Below, piece by piece: positions 40,089 through 50,100 of a DNA stretch of 64,000 bases. Each line of letters begins with the position of its first letter. The first letter of the stretch is position 1. The translations under genes were made by a program, and so were the position numbers. Origin of the DNA: a virus; the IMG/VR virus record IMGVR_UViG_3300025093_000015, positions 23,711-87,710 of that record. One strand, given 5' to 3'. The notes beneath the pieces are model-generated. The model saw only the letters and a list, made by a program, of their open reading frames with translations. It ran no database searches and was not told the DNA's origin.

Positions 40089-40646
40089 ATGAGTTGTAGT
40101 AGTTGTAAAAGTGGATCAACAAAGTCATCACCATGTGCATGTAAAGATCATGGACTAGTAACTCCTTGTAGTTATACAAATTGTCAAAGAAAAAATGATA
40201 CTGAAACATGTGAAGATATACAATGTTCAGCATGTGTAGGATGGTGTCAAAATAGTTTTTGTGTAACTAATGCTGCTAACCAAACTTTTTGTGTTAATAA
40301 AGGAGAAAAACTTGACTTTATACTACAGAAACTAGTATTATTTGTTGCTAATCCTGGATGTTGGAATAGTAATATTGCACATTTATTTGTAGATACAATT
40401 ACTAGTACAAGCATTAAATTAATGTGGGATGGTATTCCAACTGGAACAACTGCAATAAATGTATATTATGCTACCGCATCTGGTGCTTATATATTAGCAA
40501 ATACTGCAGGACCATTACCAGCTGGAACAGTAGAATTTGATGTAACAGGTTTATCATCTAATACAGCATATAAATTTAAAGTTGCAGCAACTACTGGCGC
40601 AGCAACTTGTGATTCAGTAGAAGTATATGCAAACACAATAGCATAA
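40089..40646 (+). CDS. Cys-rich appendage protein with Fn3-like domain
   Basis: A 185-aa protein. The N-terminus is Cys-rich (MSCSSCKSGSTKSSPCACKD; EDIQCSACVGWCQNSFCVTN), followed by a helix (GEKLDFILQKLVLFVANPGC) and a C-terminal fibronectin-III-like domain (VDTITSTSIKLMWDGIPTGTTAINVYYA; VTGLSSNTAYKFKVAAT). The N-terminal CssC...pC.CkdhgL.TpC.Yt.C pattern is shared with small crAss-like tail proteins. Disulfides are unlikely in the cytoplasm, so zinc binding or late oxidation may apply. Last gene before a strong terminator. Confidence 0.78.
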   Translation: MSCSSCKSGSTKSSPCACKDHGLVTPCSYTNCQRKNDTETCEDIQCSACVGWCQNSFCVTNAANQTFCVNKGEKLDFILQKLVLFVANPGCWNSNIAHLFVDTITSTSIKLMWDGIPTGTTAINVYYATASGAYILANTAGPLPAGTVEFDVTGLSSNTAYKFKVAATTGAATCDSVEVYANTIA

Positions 40647-40689
40647 CAAAAGTAGAGAAAGTTTGTTGGTTTTAACTCTGCAATTGTTT

Positions 40690-40737
40690 GGAAACCCTGG
40701 AGAAATCTAGGGTTTCCTCTTATATGATTTTTTTTTG
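40690..40737 (+). terminator. Intrinsic terminator after appendage block
   Basis: A perfect nine-pair stem, GGAAACCCT (40690-40698) with AGGGTTTCC (40709-40717), extended by two inner pairs, then an AT-rich stretch ending in ten Ts. Confidence 0.88.
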
Positions 40738-40745
40738 TATCTTGC
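40730..40745 (+). promoter_or_regulatory. Promoter-like box TATCTTGC
   Basis: TTTTTTTGTATCTTGC gives TATCTTGC, one base from the early TAnnTTTGC box, 31 bases before the metallophosphoesterase ATG. If real, this late-region gene is expressed under early or host control. Confidence 0.45.
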
Positions 40746-40776
40746 AAACAATTTTAAAAATAACTTATTAACTATT

Positions 40777-41958
40777 ATGGATTCATTATTAGAAAAAATC
40801 AAAGCATCATTTAAATGGAAAAAAACATCAGACTACTGTGCTGATAAGTTAGGTATGACTGTAGAAGACTATGACGTACTTAAGGACATGGTAAAAGCTA
40901 GACTTTTACAAGAATCAGGATCATTATCCTATGAATACAACTTAGAAAAAGGAGAAGCAAAGATGGAAGCTATATCATCATCTGAACCAAAATCTCCTGA
41001 AGAAATAATTAAAATATTAAATATAGACACTACACAATGGAAGTTGTCTAGTTATTGGAATAAGCAAATGGGTGATCATTGGCGTGTATCAGCAATGGTT
41101 ACAAAACTAAAAGATAAAGAAATTGATAATGTTGTTGAATTATTAAAAGACTTTAAACCAAAGAAACATAAATTAGTTAAAAGAATTAAAACTCCAGGTA
41201 AAGTAAAAACAGCTGGAGTTTTGTCTTTACAGGACATACACTTTGGTAAAGAAGGAAATGAAACTATTGATAAAGACTTTGAGGAGACTATCATTGATCT
41301 TGCAGAAAGAGCAAGTAAGTCACATCACTTAGAAAAATTATATTATGTCATAGGAGGTGATTTAATTAACATGGATACATGGAGTGGTACTACTACATCA
41401 GGAACACCATTAGACAACTGTATGACATCTACAGAGGCTTATATGCAAGCATTTGATGCATTGCAATGGAGCATTAATTATTTAAAACAATATTGTGATA
41501 CATTACAAATTGTATATATTCCTGGTAATCATGATAGACTTTCTTCTTTTCATTTAGCTCATGCATTATCTAAGTGTTTTAAAGATAAAAAAATATTATG
41601 GGATGTTGTTTATCTTGAGAGAAAGGTATTTGTATATGGGGATAACTTTTTTGCATTTGAACATGGAGATGTAAATACTAAAAATTCTTTAATGTTATAC
41701 TCTATGGAATATCCAAGAGAATGGGGTAAGACATTATATAGAACATTATACACAGGTCATTATCATCATAAGAAAAAGATTGAGTACATAACTCAACATG
41801 AAAATACAGGTTTTACATTAAAGATTTTACCAAGTTTATCAAAGACAGATTATTATCATTATCATAATAAATTTGTAGGATCAAGAAGATCTGGAGTATT
41901 ATCACTTCATACCCCAGATAAAGGTGAGATATGTGAACTAACATATTCACCTGAATAA
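40777..41958 (+). CDS. Calcineurin-like metallophosphoesterase
   Basis: A 393-aa protein (start ATG 40777, MDSLLEKIKASFKWKK). The N-terminal 140 residues are helical and of unknown fold. The C-terminal part holds all metallophosphoesterase motifs: SLQDIHFG (D153-x-H155), IGGDLIN (G194-D195), PGNHD (249-253), FEHGD (H296) and TGHYHH (GHxH 327-330). Such enzymes cut phosphodiesters in DNA (Mre11/SbcD-like) or nucleotides. It is flanked by a terminator upstream and a late promoter motif downstream, so it is a separate unit within the tail region. A DNA-processing or anti-defence role is possible; substrate unknown. Confidence 0.9.
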   Translation: MDSLLEKIKASFKWKKTSDYCADKLGMTVEDYDVLKDMVKARLLQESGSLSYEYNLEKGEAKMEAISSSEPKSPEEIIKILNIDTTQWKLSSYWNKQMGDHWRVSAMVTKLKDKEIDNVVELLKDFKPKKHKLVKRIKTPGKVKTAGVLSLQDIHFGKEGNETIDKDFEETIIDLAERASKSHHLEKLYYVIGGDLINMDTWSGTTTSGTPLDNCMTSTEAYMQAFDALQWSINYLKQYCDTLQIVYIPGNHDRLSSFHLAHALSKCFKDKKILWDVVYLERKVFVYGDNFFAFEHGDVNTKNSLMLYSMEYPREWGKTLYRTLYTGHYHHKKKIEYITQHENTGFTLKILPSLSKTDYYHYHNKFVGSRRSGVLSLHTPDKGEICELTYSPE

Positions 41959-41974
41959 ACTTGAATAAATCACC

Positions 41975-41996
41975 TTTTTTTTGTAAATTATAATGT
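41975..41996 (+). promoter_or_regulatory. Late promoter motif variant (TAAATTAT), copy 6
   Basis: TTTTTTTTGTAAATTATAATGT; core 41984-41991 differs by one base from TATATTAT, and TAATGTAT after it matches copy 5. An ATG inside the motif (41993) is unlikely as a start; the next in-frame ATG, 42008, is preferred. Confidence 0.65.
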
Positions 41997-42007
41997 ATGG
42001 TAATATT

Positions 42008-42529
42008 ATGATAAATAATTTTAAAAAACCTAATTTAAATGCACCAAGATATAGAGAGAAAGTCTTGGGGTTATTAAATGCGGAATTAATAAATGAATTT
42101 AAAGACAAAAATCCAATATATTCAAAAATAGATAATAACAAATTAAAAAATATAATTAAATTATTTAATGGAAGAATATGGGAAGAAGTTATAAAAAATA
42201 GAGATGGTGTAGAGTTACCTGATTCATTAGGTTACATATTTATAGGAACCTGCCCTGCAGCTAAAACTGTAAATACAAACTATGCACTGTCAAAACAATA
42301 TGGTAAAGTTTTGCAGAATAAAAACTGGGAAACTGATGGTAATGTAGCAAAAATATTTTACACAAACTACTCTACTAAATACCGTTTTAAAAATAGAGAG
42401 CTTTGGCAATTTACAGCCATCAGACAATTTAAAAGATCTGTTGCAAGTGAATATCCTAAAAAATGGACAAAGTATATTAAAATGGAAAATAAAAAAAGAG
42501 TGGCTGATATGTATAAAAAAAACAGTTAG
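42008..42529 (+). CDS. Conserved crAss-like structural protein
   Basis: A 173-aa protein from ATG 42008 (MINNFKKPNLNAPRYREKVL). The promoter motif lies directly upstream, which excludes the earlier ATG at 41993. Characteristic stretches are FNGRIWEEVIKNRDGVELPDSLGYIFIGTC and KIFYTNYSTKYRFKNRELWQF; I recognise this combination (fN..iwe.vi.nRDGveLPe.lGyifIGtC...ifYTNy..kYRFk.relW.F) from a conserved gene preceding ring proteins in crAss-like phages. Several Tyr, Trp and Lys residues; no catalytic motif. Probably a tail or head-completion component. Confidence 0.78.
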   Translation: MINNFKKPNLNAPRYREKVLGLLNAELINEFKDKNPIYSKIDNNKLKNIIKLFNGRIWEEVIKNRDGVELPDSLGYIFIGTCPAAKTVNTNYALSKQYGKVLQNKNWETDGNVAKIFYTNYSTKYRFKNRELWQFTAIRQFKRSVASEYPKKWTKYIKMENKKRVADMYKKNS

Positions 42530-42531
42530 TT

Positions 42532-43203
42532 ATGACAACAATAGGAGAAGTAGTTTCAAGAGTAAGACAATCTATCAAAGCAGAGGTACAAGATGCATTT
42601 ATGACTGATAGATATATCTATAGTCTTATATTAAAAAATGCACAACTGTTTATGAGAAGACAAGATCATGCTAATAAGCTTATGAAGTTTAATAGTGTGT
42701 GGCAAGCACTTCCCTATATTGAATTAATTGAAGTTGATAAAGTAGAAGCACAGTGTAGTGGAATTCAAAGTGGATGTACTATAAAACGTACAAAAGAAAA
42801 ACTACCAACATTTATGGAAGGTTACTGGGGACCATTAATTAGAACTGTTAGTTCTATTGACGGTTCAATTGAATTACAACCAACTAATCCTGGTACTTAT
42901 GCTTCTATGACAAAGACTACATCTTTTAAGTACAATAAAACAAAATACTTTTGGTGGCTAAATGATTATCTATATTTCCCAAATATTGAATGGGATGCAG
43001 TAAAAGTAGAAGGTATTTTTGAAGGAGATATATCTGGATATAATTGTGATACAGAAGATGATTGTACCCCAAGATACATGCAACAATTATTTATTCCTGA
43101 ATTTTTGTTTGCAGAAATTGAAACACAAGTGTTAAATCAATTGATGAATACTATGAAGGTTCCTTCTGAAGATTCAGATAATAAAATAAACATAAATAGA
43201 TAA
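42532..43203 (+). CDS. Ring / tail-tube-like structural protein
   Basis: A 223-aa protein: IGEVVSRVRQSIKAEVQDAFMTDRYIYSLILKNAQLFMRRQD, IELIEVDKVEAQCSGIQSGCTIKRTKEKLPTFMEGYWGPLIRTV, KYFWWLNDYLYFPNIEWDAVKVEGIF. This is close to a crAss-like structural protein that I recall as one of the ring or collar proteins between portal adaptor and tail hub. It would form a ring in the neck. One base of overlap with the next gene (TAATGG) shows coupled translation. Confidence 0.82.
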   Translation: MTTIGEVVSRVRQSIKAEVQDAFMTDRYIYSLILKNAQLFMRRQDHANKLMKFNSVWQALPYIELIEVDKVEAQCSGIQSGCTIKRTKEKLPTFMEGYWGPLIRTVSSIDGSIELQPTNPGTYASMTKTTSFKYNKTKYFWWLNDYLYFPNIEWDAVKVEGIFEGDISGYNCDTEDDCTPRYMQQLFIPEFLFAEIETQVLNQLMNTMKVPSEDSDNKININR

Positions 43204-44126
43204 TGGCTATATCACATAAATACAGAACCTTTGATCAATTGTTAGAAGATGTAACTGTAGATTTTTCTACATATGCACTAGAAGGTATGATTGAACCTCA
43301 GCAATTAATTAAAGTTGCTACAAGAGTTAATTATGATTTAGGTTTAAGAATTAATAGAACAAAAGAAACTGTAGTAGAAATAGAACACGGTAAAGCAAAA
43401 TTACCTACAGATTTTATGTATTTAAATTATGCTTTTTGTTGTAATTCATATACAATGTCTAGCAAGATGCCTGCTGGTACTACAGTAGATACAACATATA
43501 CTAAGTATGTTCCAGATCCAGGAGATCCTAAACAATGTGTAACACCAACAGATTGTAAAGATGTTTGTGTAGTACAAACATGTCCTACTACTACAACAGA
43601 TGGAAGAGGTCCAGCTAAAACAACATATAAAAATGAACATATAGTAGTTCAGTTTGTAGGTGCTGATCAGTATAGACATTATACAGATTATCATCCTTTA
43701 AGATTTAGCACATCAAATAAAGTTCAGTGTGATTGTCCTAATGTAAATATACAGTCTAGATACGTAGCAGAAATTAAAGATAATTACATACTAACTAATT
43801 TTACAAATGGTAATGTATACATTAGCTATCAAGGTGCTATGGAAGATGATGATGGTAATCTTTTAGTTTTAGATCATCCTTACTGTAATGAGTACTATGA
43901 GTATGCATTAAAAGAAAGAATATTAGAAAATATGGTTTTTGCTGGTGAGAATGTTTCTCAGCAGTTATCATATATTAAAGGTCAATTGAGAGCATCAAGA
44001 AACAATGCTTTAGGTTTTGTTAATACACCTGATTTTGAAGAAATGAGAAAAATATGGGAAGTTAACAGAAGAGCTCAATATCATAATTACTATGATATGT
44101 TTAAAAGTCACCCAACATTAGGATAA
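43203..44126 (+). CDS. Ring / tail adaptor protein (gp4-like)
   Basis: A 307-aa protein. The N-terminus (YRTFDQLLEDVTVDFSTYALEGMIEPQQLIKVATRVNYDLG) and the C-terminal helix (YYEYALKERILENMVFAGENVSQQL) fit the crAss-like tail accessory protein next to the hub. A Cys/Thr-rich insertion (PKQCVTPTDCKDVCVVQTCPTTTT) lies around residues 117-140. Together with the genes at 31,417 and 42,532 it completes the three ring-type genes expected between portal and tail hub. Confidence 0.8.
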   Translation: MAISHKYRTFDQLLEDVTVDFSTYALEGMIEPQQLIKVATRVNYDLGLRINRTKETVVEIEHGKAKLPTDFMYLNYAFCCNSYTMSSKMPAGTTVDTTYTKYVPDPGDPKQCVTPTDCKDVCVVQTCPTTTTDGRGPAKTTYKNEHIVVQFVGADQYRHYTDYHPLRFSTSNKVQCDCPNVNIQSRYVAEIKDNYILTNFTNGNVYISYQGAMEDDDGNLLVLDHPYCNEYYEYALKERILENMVFAGENVSQQLSYIKGQLRASRNNALGFVNTPDFEEMRKIWEVNRRAQYHNYYDMFKSHPTLG

Positions 44127-44138
44127 ATATAAATAGTA

Positions 44139-47100
44139 ATGGCTAAACAGCAATCTCCAAAATTACAAAATACTAGTTCTACGGATACTAAGATTCCTAT
44201 TAAAGGAATGACTAAGGATCTAAATACATCTTTAGTGGGTAAAGAAAACTGGACTCATGCTAGAAATGCTATTAATAATTCTAAGGATGGTGATGTTGGA
44301 ACTTTAGGTAATGAACCAGGAAATAAAGTTTGTAGTTCAGCACCATATACTATTATTGGTGCTATTCATTTATATGGAGATAAGTGGGTTTTATATTCAA
44401 CAAATAATGAGCAAAGTGAAATAGGTAAATGGGATGATAGTGAATGTAAGTATGAACCTATTGTAAATGATTATACTTGTTTTCAATGTCAAAATGATGA
44501 TGGTTTAGATAGCACTAGTTTTACACCTTGTTTAAATTTTGATACGCAACATTTAATTACAGGAGCGGCAAAAGAAAACTTTGATTGTACATGGCAAGTA
44601 TATTGGGATGATGGTAAAAATCCATCACGTACACTTAATATAGATAAAGTACCTTACATACAAAATGTAATTTCTGAAATAGGTGCTGAATGTACAGTTT
44701 ATGAAGATACAGCATGTTTAGATTGTGAAGCTCTTAGACTTGCACCATTAGTAGATATTCCATGTATAAAACTTTCTAAATCAGATGACGGAGGACAATT
44801 AAGAAATGGAACATACCAAGCATTTATTGCTTATACAATTAATGATCAAGTTGTTGGTGATTACTATGGTATGTCAAATCTTCAACCATTATATGATCAT
44901 GAAGATTTACTATCTGGTTTAGAAATTGAAATATCAAATCTAGATAAAGGTTTTGAATATTTTAAACTTGTAATTCTTAGTCATAACCAAGGAGAAATAC
45001 AAGCTAAAGAAATAGGTATATATAGCACAGAACAATCTACTATTAGTATTGATTATATAAATCAAGCATTAAAAGCTGTTCCTATTAATACATTACCATT
45101 AACTACACCTGCTTTTGAAAAGTCAGATAAAATGTATGTGGTTAATGATTATTTAATTAGACAAGGGCCAACAGAAAGATATGATTTTAATTATCAACCA
45201 ATAGCAAATAGAATACATACGCATTGGACAGTTACACAATTTGATTCTGATTATTATAAAAAAGGTGGTAATAAACCTACATTTATGAGAGATGAGGTTT
45301 ATTCATTCTTTATTAGATTTGTTTATAATACAGGTGAAAAATCTAGATCATATCATATACCAGGTAGACCGCTTTCATGGAATGGTTGGCAAGCTCCAGA
45401 TGGAACTATTATTAGTGAACTAGATCAATTAACAGGTGATGTAAATAACTTATCAGCACAAGCATCAGCATTAGGACTTTGTGATACTAATGATAGTGAT
45501 TATGCATTTGAAATATATAATACTGCACAAAATCAAACAGATCAATTTTGGCAAAATCCAAATAACTTAACAGAAGGTCCAATAACAGATGACTGTGGTA
45601 CTGTAATTGCAGAAGGTCATATGGCTTATTGGCAATCAACAGAAAGGTATCCAAATGATCCTGTTAGATATAATTCAGATATAGGTGATGATAGATATGA
45701 TTTATGTGGTAAACCTATAAGACATCATAAATTTCCAGATGAAACATTTAGTGGTTCTGGACCAGGAGGATTTTTAGACAGATCTTCTAATAATGGACAA
45801 TCAATAAATGTACTTGGTGTTAAGTTTGATGGTATTAGAATGCCAAGGTATAGTGAAAGCTTTGGACAAATATGTTCTCCAGATAATGGCACACCAACAG
45901 GACCACCTATTCCAGGAATTATAGGTTATGAAATACTTGTAGGATCAAGGGAGGGTAACAAGTCTATTATAGCAAAAGGTTTATCTAGGAATATGAGGCA
46001 GTACAATCTTCCTGCTGGACAAAATGCTGCAGACAGTACAGCAACAATAGGTTATATTCCTAACTATCCTTTTAATAGTGCTCAAGCAGATCCATATTTA
46101 TCAGGAGATCCAGGTTTTAGTTTTGGTTATAATAATCCCACAAATATTACACAATATCCACAAGCTAATACTGCAGCAAATGTATTTACATTTCATTCAC
46201 CTGAAACATCTTTCAATAAACCATTCTTATCACCATTTGAAATTAAAACATATGGTTTAACAACAGGTAGATCTGTAGGTAGATTTAGACCATCTGAAAA
46301 TCACCCACAACATAAACTACTTAGAAACTTAGCAATGTGGGTTGGTATTATAGTTGGTGTAGGTTATGCTATTGGTCAGATGCGTGGTAAAAGAATGACA
46401 AAAACCAGAAGACCACAAGGTTATAGTATGGGCTTGCAACAAAATGCAAGATCTGGTGGTTCTATGACAAATACAATTAATGGACCAAATGGTGGTGGAG
46501 GTGGTGCTGTAGGTACAGGTGCATGGTCAATAACTACAATTTCTAGTAATATTAATACTGACCAAGGTGGTGCACGTGCTGGTGCTCCTGCTGCTGCTGG
46601 TCAAGGTTTAACATTAATGAACCCTGATCAAACTATTAATCAAACAGAAGCTGCACAAAATTTACCATTAGGGCCAAATGATTTAAGAGAAACAACACTT
46701 ACAACAGCTACTATTATCGGTGCACCAAAAATAGCAAAAAAGATTGCTTACGATAATACAATGAGATTCCAGGATAATTTAAAAACAAATGCATTACGTA
46801 GAGGTTATATAGGTAGAATGCAAGAAGAATCTTATGAAGGTGAAAGATTTACAGAAGCTCCTGGTTTAGCTCAAGTTTTATTTGGTATATTTAATTTTAT
46901 GCAATTAACTGCTGAAGGTGGTCAGCATATTATTGACATGATCTATGAACTTGTTAGTTTGCAAGATTATGCTTGGAAGTATAGTGGTCATGGACTTTAT
47001 CTAAATACAAATGCACCTTTAGCAGGACAGGTAAGTAGAATGCTAGTTGATAAAGGAAGATATATTGGACCTTCAATTCAAAACTTAACAGCTAATATTA

Positions 47101-50100
47101 GAATTAATAACTTACAAAGACCAAGTACAGTTGCTGTATCAGCAATAGCTCCAGCCGGTGCTGCAGGATTTGCAACACCATCACAAGCACAAGATGATTC
47201 AAGATTTATTATTGGTACGTTTGGTGGATGGTGGAATCCTTCACAATGGGTAGGTGCTAGTATTGCAGCACACTATACAGCCCTTAAAGTAGCATTTAAA
47301 AATCAATATGGACAGTTAGATCAAATTAAACAAATTCCAATTGGTTGTATACATTACTTTGAACAAGAAAGTGTTCAAAAAGACCCAAATGGTAATTACT
47401 ATGATGATATAAGTAAAGATGGAGTACCTATAGAAGATGCACGTTTTCAAACTAAAATATTATATGGAGGAGACTGTTATATAAATAGATATACAGAAAA
47501 AGTTATTATGCCTTTCTTCTGGGATTTTTTAGATGGACAACCAGATATGTTTCCGTATGACTATAGATTGAGAGCTAATGTACCACGCCCTATATATTGG
47601 ATGACAACAGAAAAATATGATCTTTCTCAATTAGTAAGGTATATTGTAGATTTAACTTGGCTTACAGGTGGTGGTAATAATACTAATATGACTAATATTA
47701 CTCCTAATAATTTACATTTTTTAGATAGACCTAATAATGATTTAGTCAATGATACATTAAGTGGTAATGGTAGTCAAACTAATGCTGGTGGACCTGTAGG
47801 AGTAGCAAATCCTAATCAAGGTGCTGATGGTATAACACAGGATAAAGGAGGTAGGTCTATATTTCATATTAAAAATGGATATATGTATACCCATTGTAAT
47901 GGTGTACAAGATTTCTTTGTTGAGTCTTCACTTAACATGGGTCTAAGAGACTATGAAGATACTGATGATAAAAGACATTATGATTTTGCAGAATATACAG
48001 ATGTAGAAGCAATGTTTCATTCTAAAATTATTAGAAAAGATAATTTCTATAAGTATGATTTCTCATTAAGTAAAACTAGATTTAATACTCAGCTTATATC
48101 TTTTGGACAAATACAAGATAGAGATTATGATCCTATTACTGCAGAGAAGTGTTTTACACATTTCCCTAAGAGATTAATATATTCTCTCCAAGCTCAAAAA
48201 GAAGCTAAGAAAGATTTCTGGAGGGTATTCTTACCAATGAATTACAAAGACTTTAAGGATAAAGTTAATGTAATCAAACCAATGTCAAAAAGTGGTGCAG
48301 TAGTTACATTCCCTAATTTAGCTCCAGCATTATTCCAAGGTGTAGATCAGTTACAAACAGATTTAGGAACTAAACTTACTATTGGTGACGGAGGACTATT
48401 TAGTCAGCCAATGCAAAATATTGTTAATGCTGATGAAGCTCATGAATATGGATCATGTGAAAGTTCTAGAAGTGTCATAAATACACCTAACGGATTATAC
48501 TATATATCACAAGCACAAGGTAAAATATTTAATTATGCAGGTAGAGGTTTAGAGAATATTGCAAATAATGGTATGAAACAATGGTTTAATAAATATTTAC
48601 CATCTGTACTATTATCACAATTTCCTGAACTAGAAGACTGCAGTGGATGGATAGATAACCCAGTGGCAGGTGTAGGATGTCAATCAGTATATGATCCTAA
48701 CTATGATATAGTTTATTTCTGTAAAAAAGATTATCAAGCATTAAATCCAGAATGTATTGACTTTGATCCATGTGAAGGTTTTGTATTTAATCAAACAGCA
48801 TGTGGAACTGCACAACCAGTACCTTGTTGTCCAGATGGATACACATTTGATATATCAAGTAATGAATGTATTAGAACTACAATTATAGAACCTATAGTAG
48901 ATCAAGAATTAGGTAATGTAGATATTGTATTTGCAATTGATTCTTCAAACTCAGTTGATGGTAATAATAATGTTGGTAATATGCAAAACTTCTTAAGAGG
49001 TTTTATTGATGGTATGTCACCAGAATTAAGTAGTGGTCAAGCAAGAATAGGTTTATGTCATTTTGGAGCTGGTAGAAATACAAGAGATCCATTATATAAT
49101 GGTCAGCAAAATTTATGTAATAATCCAAATACAGCAGATGAAATGTTTGAAGGAGCTAATCAAGTAACTTTAACAGATAATCAAGCTGTATTAGAAAATT
49201 GGATTGGATCACCATCAGGAGCTACTGCACCATTTACACCAGATTTCACTTCTGTATATGGTGCTTCATCTAGAAATATTGTAGGTATAGGAAGAGATTT
49301 CCCATATGGAACTGATATTGCTGCTGGTGTTTGGTGTGGTCAAAATTTATTATATATGGATGGATTTAGCAGAAATGTTAAAAAAATCTTAATTACAATA
49401 TTTGATGGACCACAAGCTACTGACTTACAAACAAATGGGCAACCTGCTATGTGTAGTCCAGGATTTTATACATCTGCAATATATACTTCAGGTGCTGTTA
49501 CTGGAACAGATGTTTATCAAAATAATACTGTTACACCAATAACTCCTGATATTACTTTTGGTAGAGAACCTTTAAATACTTTTTCTGCAGCAGGAGATTT
49601 AGCAACTACATGGTTCCAAAATAATATAGTATCAAATCCACAATATACTGCAGCACCATTCAATCAAGATTTTTATGCTGTTGTATTACCTCCTGGTGCA
49701 GCAGGTGATTTTGTTTCATATTCACAATTATGGTCTTCAGCACCAGGTTTTGCATATCAAGGTGATTTTGCAGTACAACAAGATATTATAGATATTGTAG
49801 ATGCAATTACAGCAGCAATAACACCTGATCCAGTATTTTCTTGCCCTCCTGGTTGTACTTTATTTACAGATTCTAATGGAGATCCAATGTGTTCTTGTGT
49901 TGAAACAACACCAGTAACATATAATGATGTAACAACTCCTATTGATTTACATGATGAAACATATTTTAAAGATGTATCATGGACAGTAAGTTATGATCCA
50001 AAAGCTAAAGCTTGGATTTCATTCCATGATTGGCATCCTGATTTAACAATACCTAGTTTAAATCATTTCTTTACAACTAAGAATTTTGTAGATACAACTA

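Noticed and set aside
41993-42007. ATG at 41993 as start of the conserved structural gene
   Set aside because: It lies inside the late promoter motif, probably upstream of the transcript start; ATG 42008 is preferred.
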